Positions 34,209 to 40,846 of a DNA stretch of 40,846 nt are shown here, piece by piece. Each line of letters begins with the position of its first letter. Within the stretch, counting starts at the first letter, position 1. Source of the DNA: Bacillota bacterium (GTDB lineage Bacteria; Bacillota; Clostridia; Christensenellales; UBA1242); the NCBI GenBank assembly GCA_009787915.1, contig WQSK01000004.1, forward strand, positions 1-40,846, read 5' to 3'. The notes below the pieces were generated by a model that made no database searches, had not been told where the DNA came from, and was given only the letters and a program-made list of their open reading frames with translations. A program made the position numbers and the translations under genes.

Positions 34209-34388
34209 TCATCGTGGTTGGGTTCTGCTGAACTTTCGGCACAAATTTCGAGCATATTTTGGAGGAGGGTAAGAACCTCGCTTCTGCGAGAACCTTGTCC
34301 TCTCCTGCGCTTCGCTTGGAGGAGCATACGACGTAATAAACGAACTGTCAAGGTTGTTTATCTGCCGTGGCGTTGTTGGGAGGTTCAT
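34209..34388 (-). CDS. Possible small coupled ORF (59 aa) at the end of the GHKL/STAS operon
   Basis: Too short for the ORF track. The ATG overlaps the stop of the two-TM gene as TAATG, a classic coupling junction, and reads MNLPTTPRQINNLDSSFITSYAPPSE to a TGA at 34209. The product is Arg/Ser/Pro-rich and unlike any family I know. Another frame of the same DNA reads RRMLLQAKRRRGQGSRRSEVLTLLQNMLEICAESSAEP, which also looks protein-like and might be a remnant of a different gene. Two hairpins (CTCGC-TTCT-GCGAG near 34276-34291 and CTCC...GGAG near 34301-34322) lie within. I cannot decide between ORF, remnant and terminator region. Confidence 0.3.
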   Translation of the reverse strand: MNLPTTPRQINNLDSSFITSYAPPSEAQERTRFSQKRGSYPPPKYARNLCRKFSRTQPR

Positions 34389-34981
34389 TATCTAAATAGG
34401 TTTACTCCGAATATGAAAATTATATTACCAGCGTCACTTGTAAATTTTCCGACTTTAATTATCAAAGCGTTCCTCGACTTGGCCGATACATCATTTTCAA
34501 ACTTGAACCCAGTGATGTAGTCATTAAATTCCTTAATATGTGACTCTAACGCACATAAATCATCTTTACAAAAGCGCTCCGCATCCATTTTTTTGAGTGT
34601 ATCTACTGTATTGCTTAACTTTCTAAACGCACTAACAACTTGCATGCAACATGTGAAATTTCTTATTTTAGCAGCCGATGTTAAATCATAAGCCTCGACA
34701 ATAGAATCTATCTTCTCAAACATGGTTATAATCTTTTTAAGATACTCATATATAGTTTCTTTTTGCTTTTTCTCATCGGAGATTTTATTAGAAAACCAAA
34801 AAGACAGAAACATCGTTGCCACGGCAATTAGAATAATTGGTATACCTTCCGACAAAGAAATATGATAAAAAGACTCTTTGTTTATGTCAAGTCTCGAAGC
34901 AAGTACTAGCCAAACAATTAGAGAAATAATGATAAATATACCTATTATTAAAAATATCCTCTGTATTATTCTTGTTGACAT
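34388..34981 (-). CDS. Two-TM membrane protein of the GHKL/STAS cassette
   Basis: I start at MSTRIIQRIFLIIGIF (197 aa), which has AAGAGGG six bases upstream. The track's extra residues overlap the preceding gene. TM1 (8-28) and TM2 (46-64) flank a short outside loop with SFYHISLSEG. The remaining 130 residues are a helical cytosolic domain (EYLKKIITMFEKIDSIVEAYDL, CCMQVVSAFRKLSNTVDTLKKM). No family is certain. The layout recalls small 2TM effectors of predicted defence systems. The ATG lies one base after the DUF4325 stop, so the three genes form one unit. A membrane output for the upstream ATPase/STAS pair is my inference. Confidence 0.75.
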   Translation of the reverse strand: MSTRIIQRIFLIIGIFIIISLIVWLVLASRLDINKESFYHISLSEGIPIILIAVATMFLSFWFSNKISDEKKQKETIYEYLKKIITMFEKIDSIVEAYDLTSAAKIRNFTCCMQVVSAFRKLSNTVDTLKKMDAERFCKDDLCALESHIKEFNDYITGFKFENDVSAKSRNALIIKVGKFTSDAGNIIFIFGVNLFR

Positions 34982-34982
34982 T

Positions 34983-35321
34983 TCAAACCCTCTTATTCGC
35001 ATCCAATATATATTTTCTGATATCATCTATCAAAGATGGCTCCTCTTTTGAAACAAAATCAAACATACCCACAACATTATCGTCTCTATAAATCCTTGCG
35101 AGTCCACCAAAAGATTCCTCGAGAAAAGAAACTGGATAGCCATACCCACCGTCAAGATTGACCATTATCTTTACACCATTAGCCTTTGCCTTATCGTAGT
35201 TAGGGATTAGGTGTTTATCCCTAAATTCCTCGCCAGAAAATTTACCATCCTTTTTATAGCGTGGACCCGGTATCTCAGTAAAGTCATGTGCGACATTTAT
35301 CTTAATCTTTTCCATTAACAT
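34983..35321 (-). CDS. STAS-like DUF4325 protein
   Basis: The 112-residue protein matches the DUF4325 pattern: FSGEEFRDKHLIP followed by KIMVNLDGGYGYPVSFLEESFGGL. It is an alpha/beta STAS-like fold usually paired with a GHKL ATPase. By analogy with anti-sigma/anti-anti-sigma pairs, it may be bound or phosphorylated by the ATPase. A second ATG (35315) overlaps the ATPase stop. AAGGAGA precedes the first ATG by three bases. It lies between the ATPase and 2TM genes without gaps. Confidence 0.85.
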   Translation of the reverse strand: MLMEKIKINVAHDFTEIPGPRYKKDGKFSGEEFRDKHLIPNYDKAKANGVKIMVNLDGGYGYPVSFLEESFGGLARIYRDDNVVGMFDFVSKEEPSLIDDIRKYILDANKRV

Positions 35322-36382
35322 GCTTCTCCTTTCAATTTCACAGTGTCTACTTCCCAGTAGTATAGCGTACCATATAATTTATTTTTTTGCTCATCTTTTT
35401 TTATAACTAGATTATTATTTTCTTTATACAGTTCACACTTCGCCCTATTAGATAATATCACCATACTTTTAATATGTCCATATTCAATTTTTTGTTTAAT
35501 ATTTGGCAAGCCTTTGTTTCGATGCTTAAGTTTTGTAGTTGAACGAAATTCTCCGCCCTCCAAAGCAGACTCAATCAAATCTACTTGCCTAGCACCAAAA
35601 ACCTTTTCTCCAAATCTCTTTTTAATGGTCGAAGGTATACTGCCACCTGTGTCAAGAAATACAAACTCAAATTTCGAGCTGCGCTTTTCGACAAACAAAT
35701 ACCAATCTTTTAAAAGATCTGTGTCATCAGTGTAAGCATGTGCTTTCGTGTTTTCCATAAGCTCTACAATAGTCTTCTGCAAAAATTTCGTTTCATTTCT
35801 AGTACACCCAATTTTGTCTATAACCCAATCGCATATGGCTTTTGCAAGATCTGATTTAACCTCTTTTCCATTTTTAATCGCAACCTTATCGGCGTTTTTG
35901 ATAATATTATTTAAGCTATTAACGTAGCTAAGAAATCCTGACTCCATAAATACACGTCTTGCTCCATCTACTAGCGGGAGGTCTCCAGACCACCTAATAC
36001 CTTCATTTTGATTCCGCTTGTCTCTAAGCATCGCGAGTAGGTACATTACTGCATCTGCTGTTGCATTTTTAATATTTCTAGCATCGATTTTTATCTTCAT
36101 GCGCAGACCTCTATTCGCAATCATGAATTCACGAATACAGTGAAAAGTGCTCTTCACGTCTTCTGGATTACTAAGCAAGCTAAAATCCTCTGGAAGACTA
36201 AAACTCTTTTCTTTAATCTTTTGTAAGTGGCATCTATCAGTTTTTTTATATTTTTTTATTTTGATAGCTTCTTTCTTCCTACTAGTGCATGGTTTATGGT
36301 AACGGCGTTCAGCTTTACGCACTCCTTTCTTCCTACTTTTGCGTCTCAAATATTCTTTGTATCTAGGATTTTTCTTTCTCAA
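35315..36382 (-). CDS. GHKL ATPase with basic tail and STAS-like domain
   Basis: The 355-residue protein starts at a TTG preceded by GGAGG. Residues 1-75 are very rich in Lys/Arg, with several Cys and His, and could bind nucleic acid or membrane. Residues about 95-160 (MKIKIDARNIKNATADAVMYLLAML, VDGARRVFMESGFLSYV) look STAS-like. Residues about 195-345 form a GHKL ATPase: N box VELMENTKAHA (Asn211), G1 DTGGS (244-248), G2 NKGLPN (289-294). There is no phosphoacceptor-His dimerisation helix, so it is a switch-type kinase or ATPase rather than a classical sensor kinase. It heads a three-gene operon next to a restriction-modification pair. Confidence 0.85.
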   Translation of the reverse strand: MRKKNPRYKEYLRRKSRKKGVRKAERRYHKPCTSRKKEAIKIKKYKKTDRCHLQKIKEKSFSLPEDFSLLSNPEDVKSTFHCIREFMIANRGLRMKIKIDARNIKNATADAVMYLLAMLRDKRNQNEGIRWSGDLPLVDGARRVFMESGFLSYVNSLNNIIKNADKVAIKNGKEVKSDLAKAICDWVIDKIGCTRNETKFLQKTIVELMENTKAHAYTDDTDLLKDWYLFVEKRSSKFEFVFLDTGGSIPSTIKKRFGEKVFGARQVDLIESALEGGEFRSTTKLKHRNKGLPNIKQKIEYGHIKSMVILSNRAKCELYKENNNLVIKKDEQKNKLYGTLYYWEVDTVKLKGEAC

Positions 36383-36397
36383 AATGCCTCCACCCAG

Positions 36398-36426
36398 ATA
36401 CTACCACGAATTCTACTCAAAGACAA
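36398..36426 (-). promoter_or_regulatory. Promoter of the GHKL/STAS/2TM cassette
   Basis: TTGTCT (36426-36421), 17 nt, TAGTAT (36403-36398) with a TGG extended -10. Unlike host genes here, it is followed by a short leader that carries GGAGG before the TTG start. Confidence 0.65.
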
Positions 36427-36463
36427 TATAAAATTATCTTCAAGTTTGGAACTATTTAGGTAC

Positions 36464-37420
36464 TTACCACTTAACATCTATATAAAACATTTTTTCGGGC
36501 TTGCTTTGTAAATTAATATCGAATTTCAAACTTGTTTCAACTTTGGAACTTGCATTGTGAATTCGGAAAGAAATTGACCAACCATTATTCATTGTTAATA
36601 TCAACGTGGTTTGTGATTTTTCTTTGAAATCAAACTCAATAATTCGCGTAGGTAATTCGATATTTGGGATAGTTATAGTTGGCTTGTTTTTACCGCTTGT
36701 GTTTAATGTGCCGAACAAGTTAAATGGAATAATCGTAGCAATGTTATTATTGCGGTGGATAAGTTTGTAATAGTCTTTCCCGTTGCTTCCAAGCAGATAG
36801 CGAATTAGATTTTCGGTTACGTCTTCGTTTTGAGAATTAAGTTTAATAAACTCATTTTTGAAAGCAGTTAATAACGGAACATATACGGCATTCTCCTTGC
36901 TTGGCAACTGCGACCACAATTTCCCGCAAGACTTTTCTTTTGACAACATGTCAAACAAAGGTTTTATTTCAGTGAAGTAATCTTTGGAACAATTTGCACC
37001 AAGCCAAAGTTTGCCAAAATCAATACTCATCGAAAGCCGTGAGTGTTTTAACGCCTCGTGGTTATGTTTAACCGAAACTCCGATTTCCCACTTGATTGAA
37101 CGTCGGATAATCAGGACATCACGAATATCCCCACCTTTCGCCAAATTATCGGGTTGTAGCGATATGGTCAATTTATCATCTCCGTCGTCGGTTACTTTGG
37201 GTTCCATTTCAATAATTTTGCTCATGCCCGCTTTTGCGGATCTCAACATTTCGGCTTGCTCGTCTTGCGTGATTTCGTTATATCTTTGTTCTGCTATTTC
37301 AAGACTTGAATTCGCTATGATTTCAACTGGACGAATAGGCGTGACAAGTTCCTTTATCGCCAACACGCAAGCGTATTCATATGCCTTGCCTTTAATTGTT
37401 GAGTTTATTGTTGTTCTCAT
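36464..37420 (-). CDS. HaeIII-like type II restriction endonuclease (predicted GGCC)
   Basis: The 318-residue protein resembles R.Hae[22 protein letters not shown] near the N-terminus, then [54 protein letters not shown]. The latter contains the conserved nuclease core with E-x-S/V-VKHN. It should cut unmethylated GGCC. The start overlaps the methyltransferase stop by 4 nt (ATGA), which helps keep nuclease made after methylase. Specificity is inferred from similarity of both partners to the HaeIII system. Confidence 0.88.
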   Translation of the reverse strand: MRTTINSTIKGKAYEYACVLAIKELVTPIRPVEIIANSSLEIAEQRYNEITQDEQAEMLRSAKAGMSKIIEMEPKVTDDGDDKLTISLQPDNLAKGGDIRDVLIIRRSIKWEIGVSVKHNHEALKHSRLSMSIDFGKLWLGANCSKDYFTEIKPLFDMLSKEKSCGKLWSQLPSKENAVYVPLLTAFKNEFIKLNSQNEDVTENLIRYLLGSNGKDYYKLIHRNNNIATIIPFNLFGTLNTSGKNKPTITIPNIELPTRIIEFDFKEKSQTTLILTMNNGWSISFRIHNASSKVETSLKFDINLQSKPEKMFYIDVKW

Positions 37421-38394
37421 TTCAAATCTTCCTTTATCTTTTTTGCAATCGCATACGCTAGGTTTACTGGCACGGCATTACCCACCATTTTGTAACCGTC
37501 GGCAATGTCATTATAAATAAAAATAAAACTATCGGGGAATGTTTGTATTCTTGCACACTCACGCACGGACAACCGCCTATAATCATCTTCTTTACCGGGA
37601 ACGAATATTCTTTTGTTTTGTTCGACAAAAAGCATTTTAGGGGCTTGTGGGTGGATAGGGGCGTGTCTGCCACCTGCTTGGATAGTGAAAGAAGGTTCGT
37701 CCCAAGAACGTACACGATTACGTGACATAAAGATTGTAGAGAATCCGCCATTCATATATTCGTGATTCGGAATTGGTAATTCAAGCCCCCATGACTTATT
37801 ATGCTGTTTAGCAGGTTGGGCTTGTCGCAAATCCCATATAGCGTCTTTCAAATTTGGTTTATATTCTTGCACAGGTGGAAATTCAAACTTTTTATTTAAA
37901 TCTTTTCTATATCCCACGATGATGACACGCTTGCGATTTTGAGGGACATCAAAATCATTAGCGTCAACAAGTTGCCAAGAAACATTATATCCTGCACTTT
38001 CAAACTCGGAAATAAACTTATCGAAATTAACTTTGTGTTTATCTAAAAGCATACCGCCCACATTTTCACACAAGAAAAACTTTGGCTTTTTATCTTTTAA
38101 TATCCTAATATAGTCTAAAAACAATTTACCCCTATCGTCATCAATGCCACGCCCCGCACCGGCTTCACTCCAACTTTGACATGGCGGTCCGCCAATGATT
38201 CCGTCACAATCGGGAACTTCTTTGGGAGATACATCTGTTATGCTTCGTTTATCAAGTTTAGAATTAGGAAAATTTTTTTCATAAGTAGCCCAAATTGTTT
38301 TATCGTATTCATTCGCCCAAACAGTGTGAAACCCCGCTTTTTCAAAGCCAAGGTCAAGACCCCCAGCACCTGCAAAAAATGAAACGATTTTCAT
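37417..38394 (-). CDS. HaeIII-like DNA (cytosine-5)-methyltransferase (predicted GGCC)
   Basis: I start at [17 protein letters not shown] (325 aa). The cytosine-5 methylase motifs are complete: I ([11 protein letters not shown]), IV with catalytic Cys72 ([12 protein letters not shown]), VI (ENVGGM), VIII (QNRKRV), IX ([16 protein letters not shown]) and X ([14 protein letters not shown]). The target-recognition stretch [34 protein letters not shown] is strikingly like M.HaeIII, which methylates the inner C of GGCC. It follows the replication-protein gene by 25 nt. TACAAT ends 7 nt before the ATG, so it may also be transcribed on its own. Confidence 0.95.
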   Translation of the reverse strand: MKIVSFFAGAGGLDLGFEKAGFHTVWANEYDKTIWATYEKNFPNSKLDKRSITDVSPKEVPDCDGIIGGPPCQSWSEAGAGRGIDDDRGKLFLDYIRILKDKKPKFFLCENVGGMLLDKHKVNFDKFISEFESAGYNVSWQLVDANDFDVPQNRKRVIIVGYRKDLNKKFEFPPVQEYKPNLKDAIWDLRQAQPAKQHNKSWGLELPIPNHEYMNGGFSTIFMSRNRVRSWDEPSFTIQAGGRHAPIHPQAPKMLFVEQNKRIFVPGKEDDYRRLSVRECARIQTFPDSFIFIYNDIADGYKMVGNAVPVNLAYAIAKKIKEDLK

Positions 38395-38419
38395 CGTTGT
38401 GATTGTACCATTAACCTTC

Positions 38420-39346
38420 TTAATTGTACACCCTAAAAACAATCATTCTGTCGTTCTCTTTGTGTTTGACGAGTTTTGCGTTTATATCAAACGTACTTAA
38501 TAGCAGACTCTCATATTTCGCTTTGTCAGTAAACTTTATCTCGGTGTTTTTGAAATCCAAGTTTCTAGTTCGATAATAGCGTTTCTGATTAAGCCCAATG
38601 CTGTTCTCTTGCTTGGTCACATATCCAATAATGTAGTTGATTGCTTTCAACTGGTTTTCAATACTCTCTTGGTCGATTTTAACAACAGTTGAAAAACCTT
38701 TGTCCCAGAGTGGCAAATTATAAACTTGTCGACCACTTTGTAATACAGGTTCGCTTGTGTGTGGGTTGATTGCCACGACTAAAATATTTTCTAAGTCACA
38801 ATCCCCAAGTAAAGCATGAAAATGAATGTTGCCTTTGGCGTGGCGTTCAGGAACTGCAAGGATCTTAACAGTTGGAAATCTCTTTTGTAACTTTTGGCGG
38901 AACATTTGCCAGTAGTATTTTGTTGCTTTGTCATCATGGTCATGTTCGCTTTTCGCAATCGTAAAAGTACAAAAATAAACCCAGTCATTACACAAAGCAT
39001 ATCCATAAAAATTGTCTTTTGCTCTGCGACAACTCTCGTATTGACTGCGGTCAAATCCGTTGTCGATTTCCAAAATCTCGCCACGACTTGCGTATTCGTC
39101 AATTTGCTCTTGGTCTGTTATCTCTTTTCGTTTACTCGCTGAGATGATTTTGCCAGTTTCAGTATCTACCCAGTTATAATCTTTCTTACCAGTCAGGATA
39201 TCAAAAGGTTCGTGATAGTAAATGATTTCAGTAAAGAACTTAAACCGATTTATCCGAGTATTTACTTGCTCTCTCTTTTGTTTAGATAATAAATGTGCGT
39301 TAGGTTTCAAAACCCTCTCAACACGTTTTGACATGAACTTGTCCAT
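38420..39346 (-). CDS. Rolling-circle (HUH) replication initiation protein
   Basis: Read from [12 protein letters not shown] (308 aa) with AGAGG upstream; the track starts four codons earlier at a GTG. The HUH motif is [16 protein letters not shown] and the motif with the likely nucleophile Tyr is [22 protein letters not shown] before them is the first motif. [16 protein letters not shown] is also shared by the rolling-circle replication-associated proteins of Gram-positive mobile elements. It should nick a double-strand origin on an element that replicates after excision. It marks the neighbourhood as mobile, together with the serine recombinase. Confidence 0.8.
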   Translation of the reverse strand: MDKFMSKRVERVLKPNAHLLSKQKREQVNTRINRFKFFTEIIYYHEPFDILTGKKDYNWVDTETGKIISASKRKEITDQEQIDEYASRGEILEIDNGFDRSQYESCRRAKDNFYGYALCNDWVYFCTFTIAKSEHDHDDKATKYYWQMFRQKLQKRFPTVKILAVPERHAKGNIHFHALLGDCDLENILVVAINPHTSEPVLQSGRQVYNLPLWDKGFSTVVKIDQESIENQLKAINYIIGYVTKQENSIGLNQKRYYRTRNLDFKNTEIKFTDKAKYESLLLSTFDINAKLVKHKENDRMIVFRVYN

Positions 39347-39372
39347 GTGATTATCCACCTCTTTTAGAATTT

Positions 39373-39684
39373 TTAAGTGTTGCCAATATCAAGTATGACA
39401 ACCGCTTCGCTAGCAACCCCTTGCGGCGCACGTGGCGGAGACGGGCAAGCCTCGTCTCTCGCCACCACTGTGCGGTCGCAAGTGTGTTTGCACACTCTCG
39501 GCTCATTCGCTTTGCTCATTTGATAGCAATCGACTAGAAGGCTTGCCACTCGTTCCGCAAGACTTACTGCTACCTTTGTTGTGACTTCTGCATAAATCGG
39601 CACGCATGGCAAAAGCGACCTCGTAACTTTGTCACGAAGCCGATAACTGCCGATTTGTACTCGAATAGTTTTTTGCACAGCCAC
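39373..39684 (-). CDS. Possible small element-encoded protein (103 aa)
   Basis: The ORF starts GTG (MAVQKTIRVQIGSYRLRD). A second GTG two codons later has AAGAGG six to seven bases before it. It ends just before the rep gene. Residues 1-60 (RLRDKVTRSLLPCVPIYAEVTTKVAVSLAERVASLLVDCYQM) look foldable. The rest is Cys/Pro/Arg-rich and comes from a locally GC-rich stretch. No family is recognised. It could be a small accessory protein of the element or chance coding. Confidence 0.35.
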   Translation of the reverse strand: MAVQKTIRVQIGSYRLRDKVTRSLLPCVPIYAEVTTKVAVSLAERVASLLVDCYQMSKANEPRVCKHTCDRTVVARDEACPSPPRAPQGVASEAVVILDIGNT

Positions 39685-39930
39685 CTCTTAAAGATTTGCT
39701 GTCATTTGTTTTTCTTTTGCCTTAACAGTAGGTCACGACAAAGGTCAAAAGTGAGGGGGTAAATCAAAAAAACTTTCCCTACATGGAGAACGCAAGAAGT
39801 ACCCATTTTGACTACTAGAATTTTAAAAAATCGTTTTTAATTTGTCCCATGACTTTACCTACACAAAACCAATACTTTACACAGCAAAAACCTAACTTTT
39901 CCCATCACTTGTGGTACAGTTGGTGTGCTC
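39685..39930. other. Non-coding stretch upstream of the hairpin; possible replication origin region
   Basis: I see no convincing gene in these 246 bases. A direct repeat AGGTCA-cgacaa-AGGTCA lies near 39730-39748 and is followed by AAGTGAGGGGG. Runs of A and T follow. The location between rep and the giant hairpin suits a double-strand origin, but I cannot identify a nick site. Confidence 0.3.
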
Positions 39931-40053
39931 CCTTTTGGGCATAGCCGATGTTGGTAGCACAACACGCCCAAGACCGTCAAGGTAGTTTTCCCTTGGAACT
40001 TCCACCTTGACTGCCTTGGGCGGTTGTGCGGTTTGTCGGCTAAGCCCAAAAGG
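39931..40053. repeat. 123-nt near-perfect hairpin in the mobile element
   Basis: Nested arms pair in order: CCTTTTGGGC with GCCCAAAAGG, TAGCCGA with TCGGCTA, GCACAAC with GTTGTGC, CGCCCAAG with CTTGGGCG, GTCAAGGT with ACCTTGAC, and AGTT with AACT around a short loop. Symmetric one-to-three-base mismatches separate them, with one asymmetric 8/6 internal loop. It ends 47 nt before the recombinase start. It could be a single-strand origin, an oriT/att-type structure, or a regulatory RNA for the recombinase. Confidence 0.85.
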
Positions 40054-40100
40054 CAGCCCTACGATCGGTTGCTTGTTAAGGGCAAAAAGGAGTGTGTAAA

Positions 40101-40846
40101 ATGAACAAAGCAGTAATCTACGCAAGGTACAGTTCCAACAACCAAACGGAACAGTCGATTGAAGGACAGGTTAAAGTCTGTGGGGAATTTGCCCAACGAC
40201 AAAATCTCGCCATTGTAGGCGAGTATGTTGATCGTGCTATGACGGGGACTAATGACAAACGTCCTGAATTTCAACGCATGATTTCGGACAGCAAACAAGA
40301 AATATTTGACGTGATTTTGGTGTATAAACTTGACCGATTTTCTAGGGACAAATATGAAAGTGTGGTTTATAAACGACAACTTAAAGAAGCAGGCGTTAAG
40401 GTCGTGTCGGCAACGGAAGCCATAGCGGACTCGCCAGAGGGCATTTTGTTAGAAAGTGTCATAGAGGGTTACAACCAGTTCTATTCAGTGGAACTCTCTC
40501 AGAAAATTAAACGTGGCAATCAAATCAATCTTGACAAGGGGAACTGGACTGGCGGAATTGTGACGTATGGGTACAAGGTTGTTGACAAGAAAATTCAAAT
40601 TGATAAACCCAAAGCCGAAATTATGAAAAAGATTTTTTCAGACTATGCAAGCGGAAAACCTAAGAAAGAGATTTGCAAAGAACTTAACGAAAAAGGTATA
40701 CGCAATAGAAGTGGCGAGCCTTGGAGTGTCACAAACATTTACCACAACTTGAAAAACAAAAACTACATCGGAATACTTGAACGTCATGGTGTTGAATACA
40801 CCAACATATACCCCAGGCTTATCGACGATAAACTTTTTGAAGAAGT
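40101..40846 (+). CDS. Large serine recombinase (resolvase/invertase family), cut by the window edge
   Basis: Not in the ORF track because it has no stop in the window. The ATG at 40101 follows AAAAAGGAG. The visible 248 residues begin MNKAVIYARYSSNNQTEQSIEGQ with the catalytic Ser in YARYSS. EYVDRAMTGTNDKRPEFQRM, VYKLDRFSRDKYES and EGILLESVIEGYNQFYSVELSQKIKRG of the catalytic domain follow. The start of the recombinase DNA-binding domain is also present (GIVTYGYKVVDKKIQID, ICKELNEKGIRNRSGEPWS). It would integrate and excise the element. The rest lies to the right. Confidence 0.95.
   Translation, partial: MNKAVIYARYSSNNQTEQSIEGQVKVCGEFAQRQNLAIVGEYVDRAMTGTNDKRPEFQRMISDSKQEIFDVILVYKLDRFSRDKYESVVYKRQLKEAGVKVVSATEAIADSPEGILLESVIEGYNQFYSVELSQKIKRGNQINLDKGNWTGGIVTYGYKVVDKKIQIDKPKAEIMKKIFSDYASGKPKKEICKELNEKGIRNRSGEPWSVTNIYHNLKNKNYIGILERHGVEYTNIYPRLIDDKLFEE

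Noticed and set aside
34146-34520. 124-aa plus-strand ORF across the left end of the island
   Set aside because: It crosses the 3' ends of two genes and is antisense to the 2TM gene; no start signal is visible.
36464-38394. Depletion of GGCC sites as a sign of long-term restriction
   Set aside because: GGCC is readily found in both host and island sequence; I did not count it and make no claim of avoidance.

Overview
The window looks like a chromosomal segment of an uncultivated, low-to-mid GC Gram-positive (Bacillota/Clostridia-like) bacterium. Supporting this are the type I GAPDH, an ScpA/ScpB condensin pair with a site-2 protease beside scpA, a DacA-type carboxypeptidase, the MEP isoprenoid enzymes IspG and IspH, and a pLS20/Mbov_0396-style conjugation membrane protein at the left edge. 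All genes read with the standard code (TGA is a stop). No rRNA, tRNA or CRISPR array was found.

Layout. 1-682: truncated conjugation-type membrane protein. 755-4989: gap, a PHP phosphoesterase, an S51 peptidase behind a long structured leader, a small DUF protein, plsX and the divergent rpmF. 5075-8706: lineage-specific genes (a 762-aa protein with an internal duplication, a secreted HExxH protein, a small unknown) around two palindromic repeats. 8825-12522: Ca2+-type P-ATPase, an acidic-N-terminus partner gene and a divergent XRE regulator with repeated operator-like sites. 12519-18498: a leftward operon of a small Pro/Glu protein, S2P, scpA, histidine phosphatase, S51 peptidase, murB, HD hydrolase, scpB and an unknown. 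18697-22300: dacA, divergent MFS transporter plus histidine phosphatase, and a SpoIIM-like membrane protein. 22336-29505: leftward operon ftsH, single-TM protein, mnmE, uvrC, pfkA. 29556-34201: unknown, two tandem YfbR-like proteins, ispH, ispG, and a divergent unknown. 34209-40846: a mobile/defence island.

The mobile island holds a HUH replication protein, a HaeIII-like (GGCC) methylase and nuclease pair, and a tight operon of a basic-tailed STAS-GHKL ATPase, a DUF4325 STAS-like protein and a two-TM protein. A 123-nt near-perfect hairpin and a large serine recombinase that runs off the right edge complete it. The three-gene GHKL/STAS/2TM cassette beside a restriction-modification system is my best candidate for an undescribed defence or stress-signalling system.

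The most pervasive unexpected signal is in gene starts. Many promoter-proximal genes have a good -10 box only 5-9 nt before their ATG/GTG and no Shine-Dalgarno, implying leaderless mRNAs. Several divergent pairs share overlapping antiparallel promoters. Most genes of the right-hand island carry recognisable Shine-Dalgarno sequences instead, which fits horizontal acquisition. All motif calls were made by eye, without alignments or database searches.
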